NCBI RefSeq assembly: GCF_030053595.1
Contig: NZ_JASGBQ010000004.1
Coordinates: 1 to 64,000, forward strand
Reading direction: 5' to 3'
Source: Fusibacillus kribbianus
GTDB taxonomy: Bacteria; Bacillota; Clostridia; Lachnospirales; Lachnospiraceae
Length of the DNA stretch: 64,000 bases
Below, piece after piece: positions 23,481 through 32,243 of the stretch (position 1 is its first letter; each line of letters begins with the position of its first letter). The notes below the pieces were generated by a model. That model did not search any database, was not told the DNA's origin, and worked only from the letters and a program-made list of their open reading frames with translations. The translations under genes and the position numbers were made by a program.

Positions 23481-24491
23481 TTATTTTTCCCACGGAATGT
23501 TGGGATGCTCGATGCTCTTATCCCGAAGCATCAGATTTTCCACTGCTTCCGATGCAGCCATTCCTTCAAAAAGCACTTTGTTGATCTCCTTGGTGATCGG
23601 CATCTGAACCTCATATTTATCGGCAAGAGCCGCCGCTGCCTTGGCGGAATACACACCTTCCACCACCATCTGCACTTCCTTCATGGCCTCCTCCATGGAC
23701 TTTCCCTGACCAATAAGGATACCTGCCCGGCGATTCCGGCTGTGCATGCTGGCACAGGTCACAATGAGATCGCCGACACCACTTAATCCGTACATGGTTT
23801 CCACGTGAGCCCCCATCTTAAGTGCCAGTCTCGTGATCTCCGCCATTCCTCTGGTAATGAGCGCCGCCTTGGTATTGTCCCCGTAGCCCAGTCCGTCCGC
23901 CACCCCGGCTGCCAGAGCAATGACATTCTTTAAGGAGCCTCCCAGCTCAATGCCCATAATATCGGGGCTGGTGTACACACGGAACACCCTGCACATAAAA
24001 ATATTCTGGATGTATTCTGCCGTCTTTCTGTCCCTGGCACCGACCACACAGGTGGTGGGGATTCCGCGCCCTACCTCCTCCGCATGACTGGGACCGGAAA
24101 GAACAGCCACATTGGCCTGAGGAATTTCCTCCTCGATCTGCTCAGACAGAGTCATAAGAGTCGTCTCCTCAATTCCCTTTGCCACATTGACGATGATCTG
24201 TCCCTCGGCCACGTAAGGCTTCATCTTTCTCGCCGTCTGTCTGGTAAACACCGAAGGTACCGACAAAACCATAAGATCAGCGCTTTTTACACAATCCTCC
24301 AGATCCCCCGTGATCTCCATATCCTCAGGAATGGGGACGCCCGGCAGATTCTTGTGCTCCCGCTTCTCCCGAAGCATGGCAACCTCCTCCGGAATCGCCG
24401 ACCACACCTTTACCGTATGCCCTTTTTTGTATAAGAGAAGAGAAAGAGCCATTCCCCAGGTACCGGAACCGATAATACTGATATTCGCCAT
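23481..24491 (-). CDS. gpsA: glycerol-3-phosphate dehydrogenase [NAD(P)+]
   Basis: Makes sn-glycerol 3-phosphate from dihydroxyacetone phosphate for phospholipid synthesis. 336 residues, usual length. The Rossmann motif is IGSGTWGMALS at the N-terminus, the catalytic lysine is in IELGGSLKNVIALAAG, and AKGIEE and GLSGVGDLIVTC are conserved. AAGGAGA precedes the ATG. It follows plsY (30 bp), so two successive steps of phospholipid formation are encoded together, behind der. Confidence 0.96.
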   Translation of the reverse strand: MANISIIGSGTWGMALSLLLYKKGHTVKVWSAIPEEVAMLREKREHKNLPGVPIPEDMEITGDLEDCVKSADLMVLSVPSVFTRQTARKMKPYVAEGQIIVNVAKGIEETTLMTLSEQIEEEIPQANVAVLSGPSHAEEVGRGIPTTCVVGARDRKTAEYIQNIFMCRVFRVYTSPDIMGIELGGSLKNVIALAAGVADGLGYGDNTKAALITRGMAEITRLALKMGAHVETMYGLSGVGDLIVTCASMHSRNRRAGILIGQGKSMEEAMKEVQMVVEGVYSAKAAAALADKYEVQMPITKEINKVLFEGMAASEAVENLMLRDKSIEHPNIPWEK

Positions 24492-24521
24492 AACATTCTC
24501 CTTCAGAACCTCTTTGAGGTT

Positions 24522-25160
24522 CTATTTATTTTTGGAACCGAATCTGTTTTCCGTTCCATTGATAAGCCTTTTTATGTTAGCCCGATGCCGCCAGTAGGCA
24601 AGAGCCGTGAACACAAGCACCACGACAAAGGACTCCGTCAGATAGGGACCGGAAAGTGGCAGAAGTCCTGCCAGTCCCAGGCCGATCCACATACCGAGAA
24701 AGACCGTCACCACAAGCAGGGAACCGATGGATACGATCCTGGTAATCGCTACGCTGATCACAAATGCGGCCAGACATACAAGTGTGATTCTCCAGTCCAT
24801 GGTGATGATCACGCCGGAGGTAGCTGCAATCCCCTTTCCGCCCTTGAATTTCAGATAAAAGGGATAATTATGCCCGAGCACCACGCCAAGGCCTCCGTAC
24901 AGCATAAGAAGAGGAGCCATTTCCGGCATGGTCTTTCCGTAAAGGAATTTCACCAGCAGGCACAGAATGACCGCCTTCAGAAAATCCCCCAGAAACACAA
25001 TGACTCCTGCTTTTTTTCCCAGTACCCGCAGTGCGTTTGTCGTTCCGGAATTGCCGCTTCCATACTGCCGGATATCCTTATGAATGATCTTTCCGTAAAT
25101 GTATCCCGTTTGTATCAGTCCAAACACATAGCCGGTCAAAAGACAGATGATCCGTTCCAT
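24522..25160 (-). CDS. plsY: acyl-phosphate:glycerol-3-phosphate acyltransferase
   Basis: A membrane enzyme of 212 residues that acylates glycerol 3-phosphate using acyl phosphate. The family motifs are visible: GSGNSGTTNALRVLG, LGHNYPFYLKFKGGKGIAATSG and a hydrophobic five-helix layout. Start ATG lies 2 bp from the der stop, so the two genes are probably co-translated. The gene downstream, gpsA, supplies its acceptor. Confidence 0.95.
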   Translation of the reverse strand: MERIICLLTGYVFGLIQTGYIYGKIIHKDIRQYGSGNSGTTNALRVLGKKAGVIVFLGDFLKAVILCLLVKFLYGKTMPEMAPLLMLYGGLGVVLGHNYPFYLKFKGGKGIAATSGVIITMDWRITLVCLAAFVISVAITRIVSIGSLLVVTVFLGMWIGLGLAGLLPLSGPYLTESFVVVLVFTALAYWRHRANIKRLINGTENRFGSKNK

Positions 25161-25162
25161 GA

Positions 25163-26488
25163 TTATTCCTTTTCCTTTCTTTCTCTGGTGATAAACCGGA
25201 GAGATGTTCCGCCAAAGCCAAAGGCATCACGGATCTTGTTTTCCAGATATCTGGTGTATGAAAAATGCATCAGCTCCTTGTCGTTGACAAAGAGAACGAA
25301 GGTGGGCGGTTTTACTGAAACCTGGGTCATATAATAGATCTTCAGACGGTGGCCCTTGTCAGAAGGCGGCTGCTGCATGGCAACGGCTTCCATGAGTATC
25401 TCATTGAGCACACCGGTGGAGATCCGCAGGTTCTGATTCTCAATGACCACATCAATGTGATCAAACAGCTTCGGAAGCCGCTGTCCGGAAAGCGCTGAGA
25501 TATAAAGGATCTCCGCATAGGGCATAAAGGAAAGGATCTCCCGGATCTTGGAAGAAAACTTATTGACCGTATTCGTATTCTTCTCAATGGCATCCCATTT
25601 GTTGACGGCAATGATGATGCCTTTTCCGCGCTCATGAGCGATCCCGGCGATTTTGGCATCCTGCTCGGTAACCCCCTCTGTGGCATCGATGACAAGCACC
25701 ACCACATCGGCCCGCTCCACTGCAGTCACCGTCCGGATAATACTGAACCGTTCCAGCTCTTCCTTGATCTTGCTCTTTCGGCGAAGGCCTGCCGTGTCAA
25801 TGAACACATATTCCTTTCCGTTGCGCTTGATGACCGTATCAATGGCATCTCTGGTGGTCCCGGCAATATCCGAAACAATGACCCGGTTTTCGCCGAGAAG
25901 CCTGTTGATGATCGAGGATTTTCCTACATTGGGTTTCCCGACAATGGCGATTCTCGGACGATCATCCTCTTCCTCCTCACCTGTCCCTTCCGGAAAATGC
26001 TTTACGACCTCATCAAGAAGATCGCCGATGCCCAGTCTGGAAGAAGCCGAGACAGGAACCGGGTCGCCGATCCCCAGATTATAGAATTCATAGACATCCG
26101 CCATAAATTTGGCAAAGCTGTCCACCTTATTGACAGCCAGAATCACCGGCTTTCCGGAACGGCGGAGCATGTCCGCCACCTTGGAATCGGCGTCCTGAAG
26201 CCCCTGACGCACATCTGTGATAAATATGATCACATCTGCCGTATCAATGGCGATCTGTGCCTGCTCCCGCATCTGAGACAGGATAATATCACTGGAATCC
26301 GGTTCAATGCCCCCGGTATCGATCAGGGTAAAATGATGATTCAGCCAGGTACAGTCCGCGTATATCCTGTCACGGGTAACACCGGGCGTATCCTTCACAA
26401 TGGAAATCTTTTCCCCGGCCAGCACATTGAACAGGGTGGATTTTCCTACATTTGGGCGGCCGACGATGGCCACGATCGGTTTACTCAT
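25163..26488 (-). CDS. der: ribosome biogenesis GTPase Der (EngA)
   Basis: A double GTPase needed for 50S subunit assembly, 441 residues. The first G domain begins [13 protein letters not shown] with DTPG and NKVD; the second has [17 protein letters not shown] and NKWD. A KH-like C-terminal domain follows ([15 protein letters not shown] region). AAAGGAGTG precedes the ATG. It follows the DUF512 gene by 3 bp. Confidence 0.97.
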   Translation of the reverse strand: MSKPIVAIVGRPNVGKSTLFNVLAGEKISIVKDTPGVTRDRIYADCTWLNHHFTLIDTGGIEPDSSDIILSQMREQAQIAIDTADVIIFITDVRQGLQDADSKVADMLRRSGKPVILAVNKVDSFAKFMADVYEFYNLGIGDPVPVSASSRLGIGDLLDEVVKHFPEGTGEEEEDDRPRIAIVGKPNVGKSSIINRLLGENRVIVSDIAGTTRDAIDTVIKRNGKEYVFIDTAGLRRKSKIKEELERFSIIRTVTAVERADVVVLVIDATEGVTEQDAKIAGIAHERGKGIIIAVNKWDAIEKNTNTVNKFSSKIREILSFMPYAEILYISALSGQRLPKLFDHIDVVIENQNLRISTGVLNEILMEAVAMQQPPSDKGHRLKIYYMTQVSVKPPTFVLFVNDKELMHFSYTRYLENKIRDAFGFGGTSLRFITRERKEKE

Positions 26489-26491
26489 GGT

Positions 26492-27883
26492 TCACTCCTT
26501 TAGCTCATACGGCCGGTATCTGTCCGGCCCGCCGGTAAGTCCGGCGCCTGTCAGGGCGTTTACAAATTCCCGCCCGCTTGATTTTACAATATCCGTTTTT
26601 ATTTGTAAAGCGGATTGTACTTCTGCGAGAGTCACATCATCGAGAAATACTTCTTCTCCGCTTTTGAACATATTGACAGGGAGAAGCAGCCGTTCTCCCA
26701 GCTCCTTTCCCTGAAGCTGGCTTACAAGATCCTGTCCGGTGATCAGTCCCGACACGGTGATGAGTTCTCCGAAATATCTGTTCTGAATGGCATATACCGT
26801 GACCTTCAAACCCGGATATTCCTTTTGGACTCTGGATGCCAGTTCTTTTATAAAAGGGGCCGCCAGACACCCGGTGGCTATGGAAACACTCCGCTCCCGC
26901 TTATCCTCGGCAGGTCCTTCTTCGGCGGATCGGGCCTCTCTGTCCTCCTCCAGCGCTTCCATAACCTCATCCTCCAGAAGCCGAAGCATTCCGACGCCGT
27001 TTTCCAGCTGCAAATACCCGTCATAGCGTTCCGCCTCCGGGAGGCTGCGTCCGCACATCAGATAAAATTCATCGCTGGCATGGATGAAATGAACACCATA
27101 CCGCTCAAAAAAGATCTGCTGGAACCGTTCGATCCGTGCCAGAGCATCTTCCATATCCTCTTTCGTGAGAGGTTCAAGGGGATAAAGACCATCCCGGAAT
27201 TTTGTAAGCCCTACCGGTACCACGGAAACACTCCTCATATGGGGAAGGAATTCTCCCAACGCTTCGATAGTATGCTCCAGCTCCTCCCTGTCATTGATCC
27301 CCCTGCACAACACGATCTGCCCGTTCATCTCGATTCCCGCTTCATAAAAGCGTCTGATTTTTTGAAGCGCATCGCCGGCGAACCGGTTATGAAGCATCTT
27401 GCAGCGAAGCTTCGGATTCATCGTATGAACAGAAATATTGATGGGAGCCAGATGGTACGCAATGATTCTGTCAATATCATGATCACTCATATTGGTCAGA
27501 GTAATATAATTTCCCTGAAGGAAGGAAAGGCGGCTGTCGTCATCCTTGAAATATAGGGTATCCCGCATCCCGGGCGGCATCTGATCAATGAAACAGAAAA
27601 TACATTTATTCCGGCAGGAACGGTATTCGTCCATAAGACCGTTTTCAAAAATGACTCCCAGGTCTTCGTCCTCATCCTTCTCCACCTCCAGAAGCCACTC
27701 CTCGCCGTCCGGCTTTTTCACAAGCAGCTCCACATAGGTATCTTCCATATAGTATTGATAATCGAAAATATCTTCCAGTCTGTGTCCGTTGATCTCAAGG
27801 AGGATATCACCAGGCTCAAGCTCCAGCTCCTCCGCCATGGATCCCGGCTTCACACAGGTAACGACATGCTCATTTTTTTTCAT
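26492..27883 (-). CDS. DUF512 / TIGR03279-family PDZ-radical SAM-like protein
   Basis: About 463 residues from ATG 27883 (TGGAGAG upstream); an ATG at 27931 is also possible. The N-terminus is a PDZ-like domain (CVKPGSMAEELELEPGDILLEING), then a CRNKCIFCFIDQMPPGMR cysteine cluster of radical SAM type, a TIM-barrel-like middle, and the C-terminal DUF512 region (ATGCLAAPFIKELASR). The family is conserved in Clostridia and usually lies beside der, as here. Its reaction is unknown to me. Confidence 0.85.
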   Translation of the reverse strand: MKKNEHVVTCVKPGSMAEELELEPGDILLEINGHRLEDIFDYQYYMEDTYVELLVKKPDGEEWLLEVEKDEDEDLGVIFENGLMDEYRSCRNKCIFCFIDQMPPGMRDTLYFKDDDSRLSFLQGNYITLTNMSDHDIDRIIAYHLAPINISVHTMNPKLRCKMLHNRFAGDALQKIRRFYEAGIEMNGQIVLCRGINDREELEHTIEALGEFLPHMRSVSVVPVGLTKFRDGLYPLEPLTKEDMEDALARIERFQQIFFERYGVHFIHASDEFYLMCGRSLPEAERYDGYLQLENGVGMLRLLEDEVMEALEEDREARSAEEGPAEDKRERSVSIATGCLAAPFIKELASRVQKEYPGLKVTVYAIQNRYFGELITVSGLITGQDLVSQLQGKELGERLLLPVNMFKSGEEVFLDDVTLAEVQSALQIKTDIVKSSGREFVNALTGAGLTGGPDRYRPYELKE

Positions 27884-28010
27884 AAACAGGTTCTCTCCAT
27901 CGTGGCAAAAATCCGGCACTTTACTTATCATACCAACATTTCCCCCATTTGTAAAGGTTTGTGCATTTTGCACGGTCTTTTGTACTTGCGAAATATGTCA
28001 GGAAATGTTA

Positions 28011-28016
28011 TATAAT
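28011..28016 (+). promoter_or_regulatory. -10 element upstream of prs
   Basis: TATAAT at 28011-28016 with a weak TTGCGA at 27986-27991 (19-bp spacing). The ~95-nt leader then contains a hairpin whose arms ACAGAGA and TCTCTGT pair (about 28043-28073) without a U-tract. The rest of 27884-28112 shows nothing else. Confidence 0.45.
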
Positions 28017-28112
28017 TTATGTATGAAAAATCTATAATGTCGGTGTACAGAGAGTAACACGGTCTCTGTTAACCGATACTACTTTTACGAGAGAATAAAC
28101 TGGAGGATTCCC

Positions 28113-29333
28113 ATGTCCAACGATTATGCGTTTAAAAACACGATTCCGGTGGCACCTTTAAAAATCTGTGCCCTGGAAAGCTGCAGAACTTTTGCGGAGA
28201 AGGTCAACAAGCACATCGTCACCTTCCGAAAGAATGATACGGAGGAGCTTCTTCGCCGTCAGGCAAGCGTGGAATACCGCGGATATGACTGCGATTCCTA
28301 CCTGATCAATGCTTCCTGCCCCCGTTTCGGTACCGGCGAAGGTAAAGGAGTTGTAAATGAATCTGTCCGTGGCACGGATCTTTTCATCATGGTCGACGTG
28401 GTCAATTACAGCCTCACCTACACCGTATGCGGCCATCAGAATTTCATGTCCCCCGACGATCATTATCAGGATCTGAAGAGGATCATCGGTGCAACAGTTG
28501 CCAATGCCCACCGGGTCAACGTGATCATGCCCTTCCTTTATGAGGGCCGGCAGCATAAACGGACCAAGAGAGAATCCCTGGACTGTGCCTATGCACTGGA
28601 AGAGATCTCCAATATGGGCGTTTCCAACATCATTACCTTCGACGCCCATGATCCAAGAGTCCAGAATGCTATTCCTCTTCACGGCTTTGACAATTTCATG
28701 CCGCCCTATCAGTTTATCAAGGCGATCTTCAAGAAAGATCATGACCTGATCATCGACAAGGAGCATCTGATGATCATCAGCCCGGATGAAGGAGCCATGG
28801 GACGTGCCGTTTACTTTGCCAACAATCTGGGTGTCAATATGGGTATGTTCTACAAGCGCCGTGATTACTCTACGGTTATCAACGGACGGAATCCCATTGT
28901 TGCCCATGAATTCCTCGGCACCGACGTAGCCGGAAAAACGGTCATTATCATCGACGATATGATCTCCTCCGGTGAAAGCATGCTGGATACGGCCAAGGCT
29001 TTGAAGGATCGGCATGCTGACAAGGTAATCATCTGCTGTACCTTCGGACTCTTCACCGACGGCTTCGACAAATTTGATGATTTCCACAACCGCGGCTACT
29101 TCGATTACGTGGTTACCACCAATCTGAACTATCGCCCGGCTGAGCTTCTCGCCCGCGACTGGTACCTGGAAGCTGACATGTCCAAATTCACAGCGGCAAT
29201 CATCAATACCATCAACCATGATCATACGCTGACAGACATCATTGATCCCACCAGCAAGATTCAGAAGCTGATCGCCAAATATAATAAAAAACGGGAAAAT
29301 CAGTTCAAACAGCTGGAGCTGGAATTCAAATAA
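28113..29333 (+). CDS. prs: ribose-phosphate pyrophosphokinase, long clostridial type
   Basis: Makes PRPP from ribose 5-phosphate and ATP. At 406 residues it is longer than the classical ~315 and belongs to the extended form seen in Clostridia. The PRPP-binding loop is VIIIDDMISSGESML, and a flexible-loop equivalent lies in FYKRRDYSTVINGR. GFDNFMPPYQFIKA and ISPDEGAMGRAVYFA match the family core. ACTGGAGG precedes the ATG. It is monocistronic, ending at a hairpin terminator. Confidence 0.92.
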   Translation: MSNDYAFKNTIPVAPLKICALESCRTFAEKVNKHIVTFRKNDTEELLRRQASVEYRGYDCDSYLINASCPRFGTGEGKGVVNESVRGTDLFIMVDVVNYSLTYTVCGHQNFMSPDDHYQDLKRIIGATVANAHRVNVIMPFLYEGRQHKRTKRESLDCAYALEEISNMGVSNIITFDAHDPRVQNAIPLHGFDNFMPPYQFIKAIFKKDHDLIIDKEHLMIISPDEGAMGRAVYFANNLGVNMGMFYKRRDYSTVINGRNPIVAHEFLGTDVAGKTVIIIDDMISSGESMLDTAKALKDRHADKVIICCTFGLFTDGFDKFDDFHNRGYFDYVVTTNLNYRPAELLARDWYLEADMSKFTAAIINTINHDHTLTDIIDPTSKIQKLIAKYNKKRENQFKQLELEFK

Positions 29334-29345
29334 ATCACATATGCT

Positions 29346-29387
29346 GCGCGGTATACCGTTCTTTGGATACCGCGCATATTTATTTCT
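29346..29387 (+). terminator. terminator between prs and the metallohydrolase gene
   Basis: GCGCGGTAT (29346-29354) pairs with ATACCGCGC (29367-29375), followed by an AT-rich tail; serves convergent genes. Confidence 0.7.
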
Positions 29388-30087
29388 CTATTTTCACGAT
29401 TCTTTCCCGATACGGTCTTGACACCTCATCTGCGATCAGCCGGTCGATTACGGAAAAATCGCCCCAGAAATGCATGGGATATACCTGATCCGTATCCGTA
29501 TTTCTCATAAAGTAGTCAAGCCCCCAGGAATACCGCTCCTCCTGTCTCGGATCCAGCGGGACAAAAGCCGCATCAAAGTGCCGGCCTTTTATTTTGGCGA
29601 TCTCTGACTGAAAGCGGCGTGTCATATCCTCATACTCCTCTTCCGTTTCCCCGATCCAGGTCCACCAGTTGAGATCCCCGGCATGGTACAGGCATTTTCC
29701 CTCATATTGCAGAATAAATGCCACCCCTTCGTCGGTGGAGGTCAGCGTTTCCACCTTGAGCGGCTCTCCTCCTGCCATAAGCGCAAGCTCTGCATTCTTC
29801 CCTATGTATGTGATCCGTGATGCTGTCTCATCCGGGATTCCCATCCGTTTTCTGTAATTCTCACTCATCCGGATATCCTTAGACAGAATATACCGAACAG
29901 AAGGATACTTGTCCGCCAGGTCAAAAATGATCCGGTCAAAATGGTCATGATGCCTGTGGCTGGCAAAGACGATCATGTCCTTATCCCGGGGGAACTCAGG
30001 AAGCTCCCCCTCAAAATAATCAAACAAAAATACGGCCTTCTCAAACTCCACCGAAAAGCTGCTGTGATGGATATACTGAATTTTCAT
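29380..30087 (-). CDS. metallo-beta-lactamase-fold hydrolase
   Basis: A 235-residue hydrolase of the UlaG/YtkL-like branch. The metal-binding motif is SHRHHDHFDR, followed by YHAGDLNWWTW and PMHFWGDF, which supply the later metal ligands. ATG at 30087 chosen (AGGAGA upstream) over a TTG two codons earlier. It lies 12 bp after the carboxypeptidase gene. The substrate is not evident. Confidence 0.85.
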   Translation of the reverse strand: MKIQYIHHSSFSVEFEKAVFLFDYFEGELPEFPRDKDMIVFASHRHHDHFDRIIFDLADKYPSVRYILSKDIRMSENYRKRMGIPDETASRITYIGKNAELALMAGGEPLKVETLTSTDEGVAFILQYEGKCLYHAGDLNWWTWIGETEEEYEDMTRRFQSEIAKIKGRHFDAAFVPLDPRQEERYSWGLDYFMRNTDTDQVYPMHFWGDFSVIDRLIADEVSRPYRERIVKIEK

Positions 30088-30099
30088 ATGCAATCTCTC

Positions 30100-31599
30100 C
30101 TATCCGTAGATCGTTTCAAATTTTTCTCTCAGATACCTTGTGTAGTAAACCGGATTCAGCTCTTCTCCGGTGAGCTCCTGACAAAGCTCCTCCATATTTT
30201 TCGATGCTCCGTACCGATGAATATGCTCCCGCAGATACCCGGTAACAGGAGCAAGCTCTCCCTTTTCCAAAAGCTCCTCCACATTCATTTCCTGATTCAT
30301 ATGGGCGTAAATCTGGGCCGCCATGGCATTTCCAAGGGCATAGGACGGAAAATACCCAAACTCTCCCATGGCCCAATGGATGTCCTGAAGAACCCCCTCT
30401 CCGTCTGTTTCCGGACTAACACCCAGATATTCCTCATAAAGCTTCTTCCATTCCTTCGGAAGTTCCTTCACAGAAAGAGTTCCCTCCAGAAGCTGCTTTT
30501 CCAGCTCGTAGCGCACAATGATATGGAGGCAGTACGAAAGCTCATCGGACTCGGTTCTTAATAGCCCCGGTTCCGAACGGTTGATGGCTCGGACAAACTC
30601 ATCCAGGGAAATATTCGATAACTGCTCCGGAAATGTCTTTGTCAGCTTTCCGTAGACCGGTTTCCAGAAGGCACGGCTTCTGCCCAGCATGTTCTCATAA
30701 AAACGGGACTGGGATTCATGAACCCCGCAGGAACCGCCTCCGATGGGAGTCTGCGTCACAGCCTCGTCATTTCCCTGCTCAAACAGTCCATGTCCGGTTT
30801 CATGTATCGTTGAAAAGATTGCACTTTCCAGATTGTTTGCGTAATAATGGGTGGTGATCCGCACATCATCCCGATGTAAGGCTGTGGTAAAAGGATGCTC
30901 GCTTTCCGCCAGGACGCCTCTGGAAAAATCGAAGCCAAGACAGGCGGCGAGCCATCGGCTGAACCGCTTTTGTTTTTCTATATCGTAATTCTGAAATAAG
31001 AAGGCAGAGGTAATCGGTTTCTTTCGATTCTGCTCTCTGACCCATTGCACCAACGGAACGATTTCCCTTTTCAGTTTTCCGAAAAAATCATCCAGCTTTT
31101 CGGTCGTAAACCCTTCCTCATAATCGGAAAGCAGGACATCATAGAGCGGTTCCCCCTCCTTCGCCCGATAGGCAGCAAATTTTTTTCGCATTTCCAGGAT
31201 TTCCGAAAGAACCGGTGCAAAGGACGCAAAATCATTGTTTTTCTTCGCCTGACTCCATTTTCCCACCGACACGGCTGTCAGCTCCGAAAAGCGGCGGTAT
31301 TCCTCTTCCGGAATCACAAGAAGCCTTTCCCGCTCCTTTTCCACCTGCCGCACGATGGCAGCCTGCAGCTTTGTCAGTTCATCGCATTCCTTTACCTGTT
31401 TTAACAGCTTTCCCGTATTTTCGCAGATGAGAAGCTCCTGATAGGAGGAGGACAGCACTCCTACCGCCCGCGATGTCCGTTCTGACGCCTCTGCCGGTGC
31501 CAGAGTCTCATTGTCCCAGTCAAACAGCGTAAGCGCTGTTCGAAGGGCATTTTCCTCTTCTAAAAAAGCACTGAAGGCTTTCCAGGCTTTTTGTTCCAT
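30100..31599 (-). CDS. carboxypeptidase Taq-type metallopeptidase (M32)
   Basis: A cytoplasmic zinc carboxypeptidase of about 499 residues, normal for family M32. The zinc motif HETGHGLFEQG is present, with the conserved ESQSRFYENMLGRS and GYFPSYALGNAMAAQ segments that complete the active site. ATG at 31599 chosen for GGGAGGT six bases upstream. It probably shares a transcript with the metallohydrolase downstream. Confidence 0.93.
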   Translation of the reverse strand: MEQKAWKAFSAFLEEENALRTALTLFDWDNETLAPAEASERTSRAVGVLSSSYQELLICENTGKLLKQVKECDELTKLQAAIVRQVEKERERLLVIPEEEYRRFSELTAVSVGKWSQAKKNNDFASFAPVLSEILEMRKKFAAYRAKEGEPLYDVLLSDYEEGFTTEKLDDFFGKLKREIVPLVQWVREQNRKKPITSAFLFQNYDIEKQKRFSRWLAACLGFDFSRGVLAESEHPFTTALHRDDVRITTHYYANNLESAIFSTIHETGHGLFEQGNDEAVTQTPIGGGSCGVHESQSRFYENMLGRSRAFWKPVYGKLTKTFPEQLSNISLDEFVRAINRSEPGLLRTESDELSYCLHIIVRYELEKQLLEGTLSVKELPKEWKKLYEEYLGVSPETDGEGVLQDIHWAMGEFGYFPSYALGNAMAAQIYAHMNQEMNVEELLEKGELAPVTGYLREHIHRYGASKNMEELCQELTGEELNPVYYTRYLREKFETIYG

Positions 31600-31623
31600 T
31601 ATCGTACCTCCCATATAAGAATA

Positions 31624-31648
31624 AAGAGGATACCTTCCGTACCCTCTT
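31624..31648 (-). terminator. terminator after the NUDIX gene
   Basis: GAGGGTAC pairs with GTATCCTC on the minus strand and is followed by TTTATT. Confidence 0.5.
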
Positions 31649-31670
31649 CCCTATTGTTGCCTGTTTTTCT

Positions 31671-32120
31671 TTAATCATTCCTGCTGTTCCAGAGGCTTTT
31701 CTTTTTTAATTCCAGATATTCATGATACGCCTTCTCCATGATCTGCTTTTCATTCTGAAATTTCAGCAGATGGTAAGCTTCATAAAATTTATAATATCCG
31801 GAATCAAGAAAATATTCCTCCCGCTGTGGTTTGCTGTAATAGCTGTCGGCCATCATCAGATACCAGTGGACATCCTTCTCCACGGTATCCTGGGGAATAT
31901 TGAAGGAATACTGGCTTTTTCCAATGTATTTGACAATGGAAGCCTGAACGCCCGTCTCTTCTCTCACTTCACGAAGGGCCGTCTCCTCATAAGACTCTCC
32001 TGCTTCTACAGTTCCTTTTGGCAAAACCCAGCCCTCATATTTATTCTTATAATTTTTATAAAGGACGAGAATTTTGCCTCGAAATATAACCACACCGCCA
32101 CAGCTCGTTGCTTCAATCAT
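31671..32120 (-). CDS. NUDIX hydrolase
   Basis: A 149-residue pyrophosphatase with a complete NUDIX box, GTVEAGESYEETALREVREETGV (GX5EX7REUXEEXGU; residues ~33-55). The preceding CGGVVIFRGKILVLYKN strand is typical of bacterial members that act on nucleoside diphosphate derivatives or diadenosine polyphosphates. ATG at 32120 chosen for AGGAGGG six bases upstream. It stands alone between the PBP gene and the carboxypeptidase gene. Confidence 0.88.
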   Translation of the reverse strand: MIEATSCGGVVIFRGKILVLYKNYKNKYEGWVLPKGTVEAGESYEETALREVREETGVQASIVKYIGKSQYSFNIPQDTVEKDVHWYLMMADSYYSKPQREEYFLDSGYYKFYEAYHLLKFQNEKQIMEKAYHEYLELKKKSLWNSRND

Positions 32121-32217
32121 TGCAATCCCTCCTGCTCCTGGTGTGTATCTTTGATTACCTCTAGTATAGCTTATTTTGAAAGTCAGTGCAAGTGGCATAT
32201 CCCATCAGCAGAAAATC

Positions 32218-32243
32218 AAAAAAAGCCTCCAACCAGCGGCACG
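32218..32243 (-). terminator. weak terminator after the PBP gene
   Basis: A short GCC/GGC-closed hairpin is followed on the minus strand by seven T residues directly after the stop codon. Confidence 0.45.

Noticed and set aside
28020-28112. Riboswitch in the prs leader
   Set aside because: One hairpin is visible, but no consensus of a known purine, PRPP or ppGpp riboswitch and no terminator.
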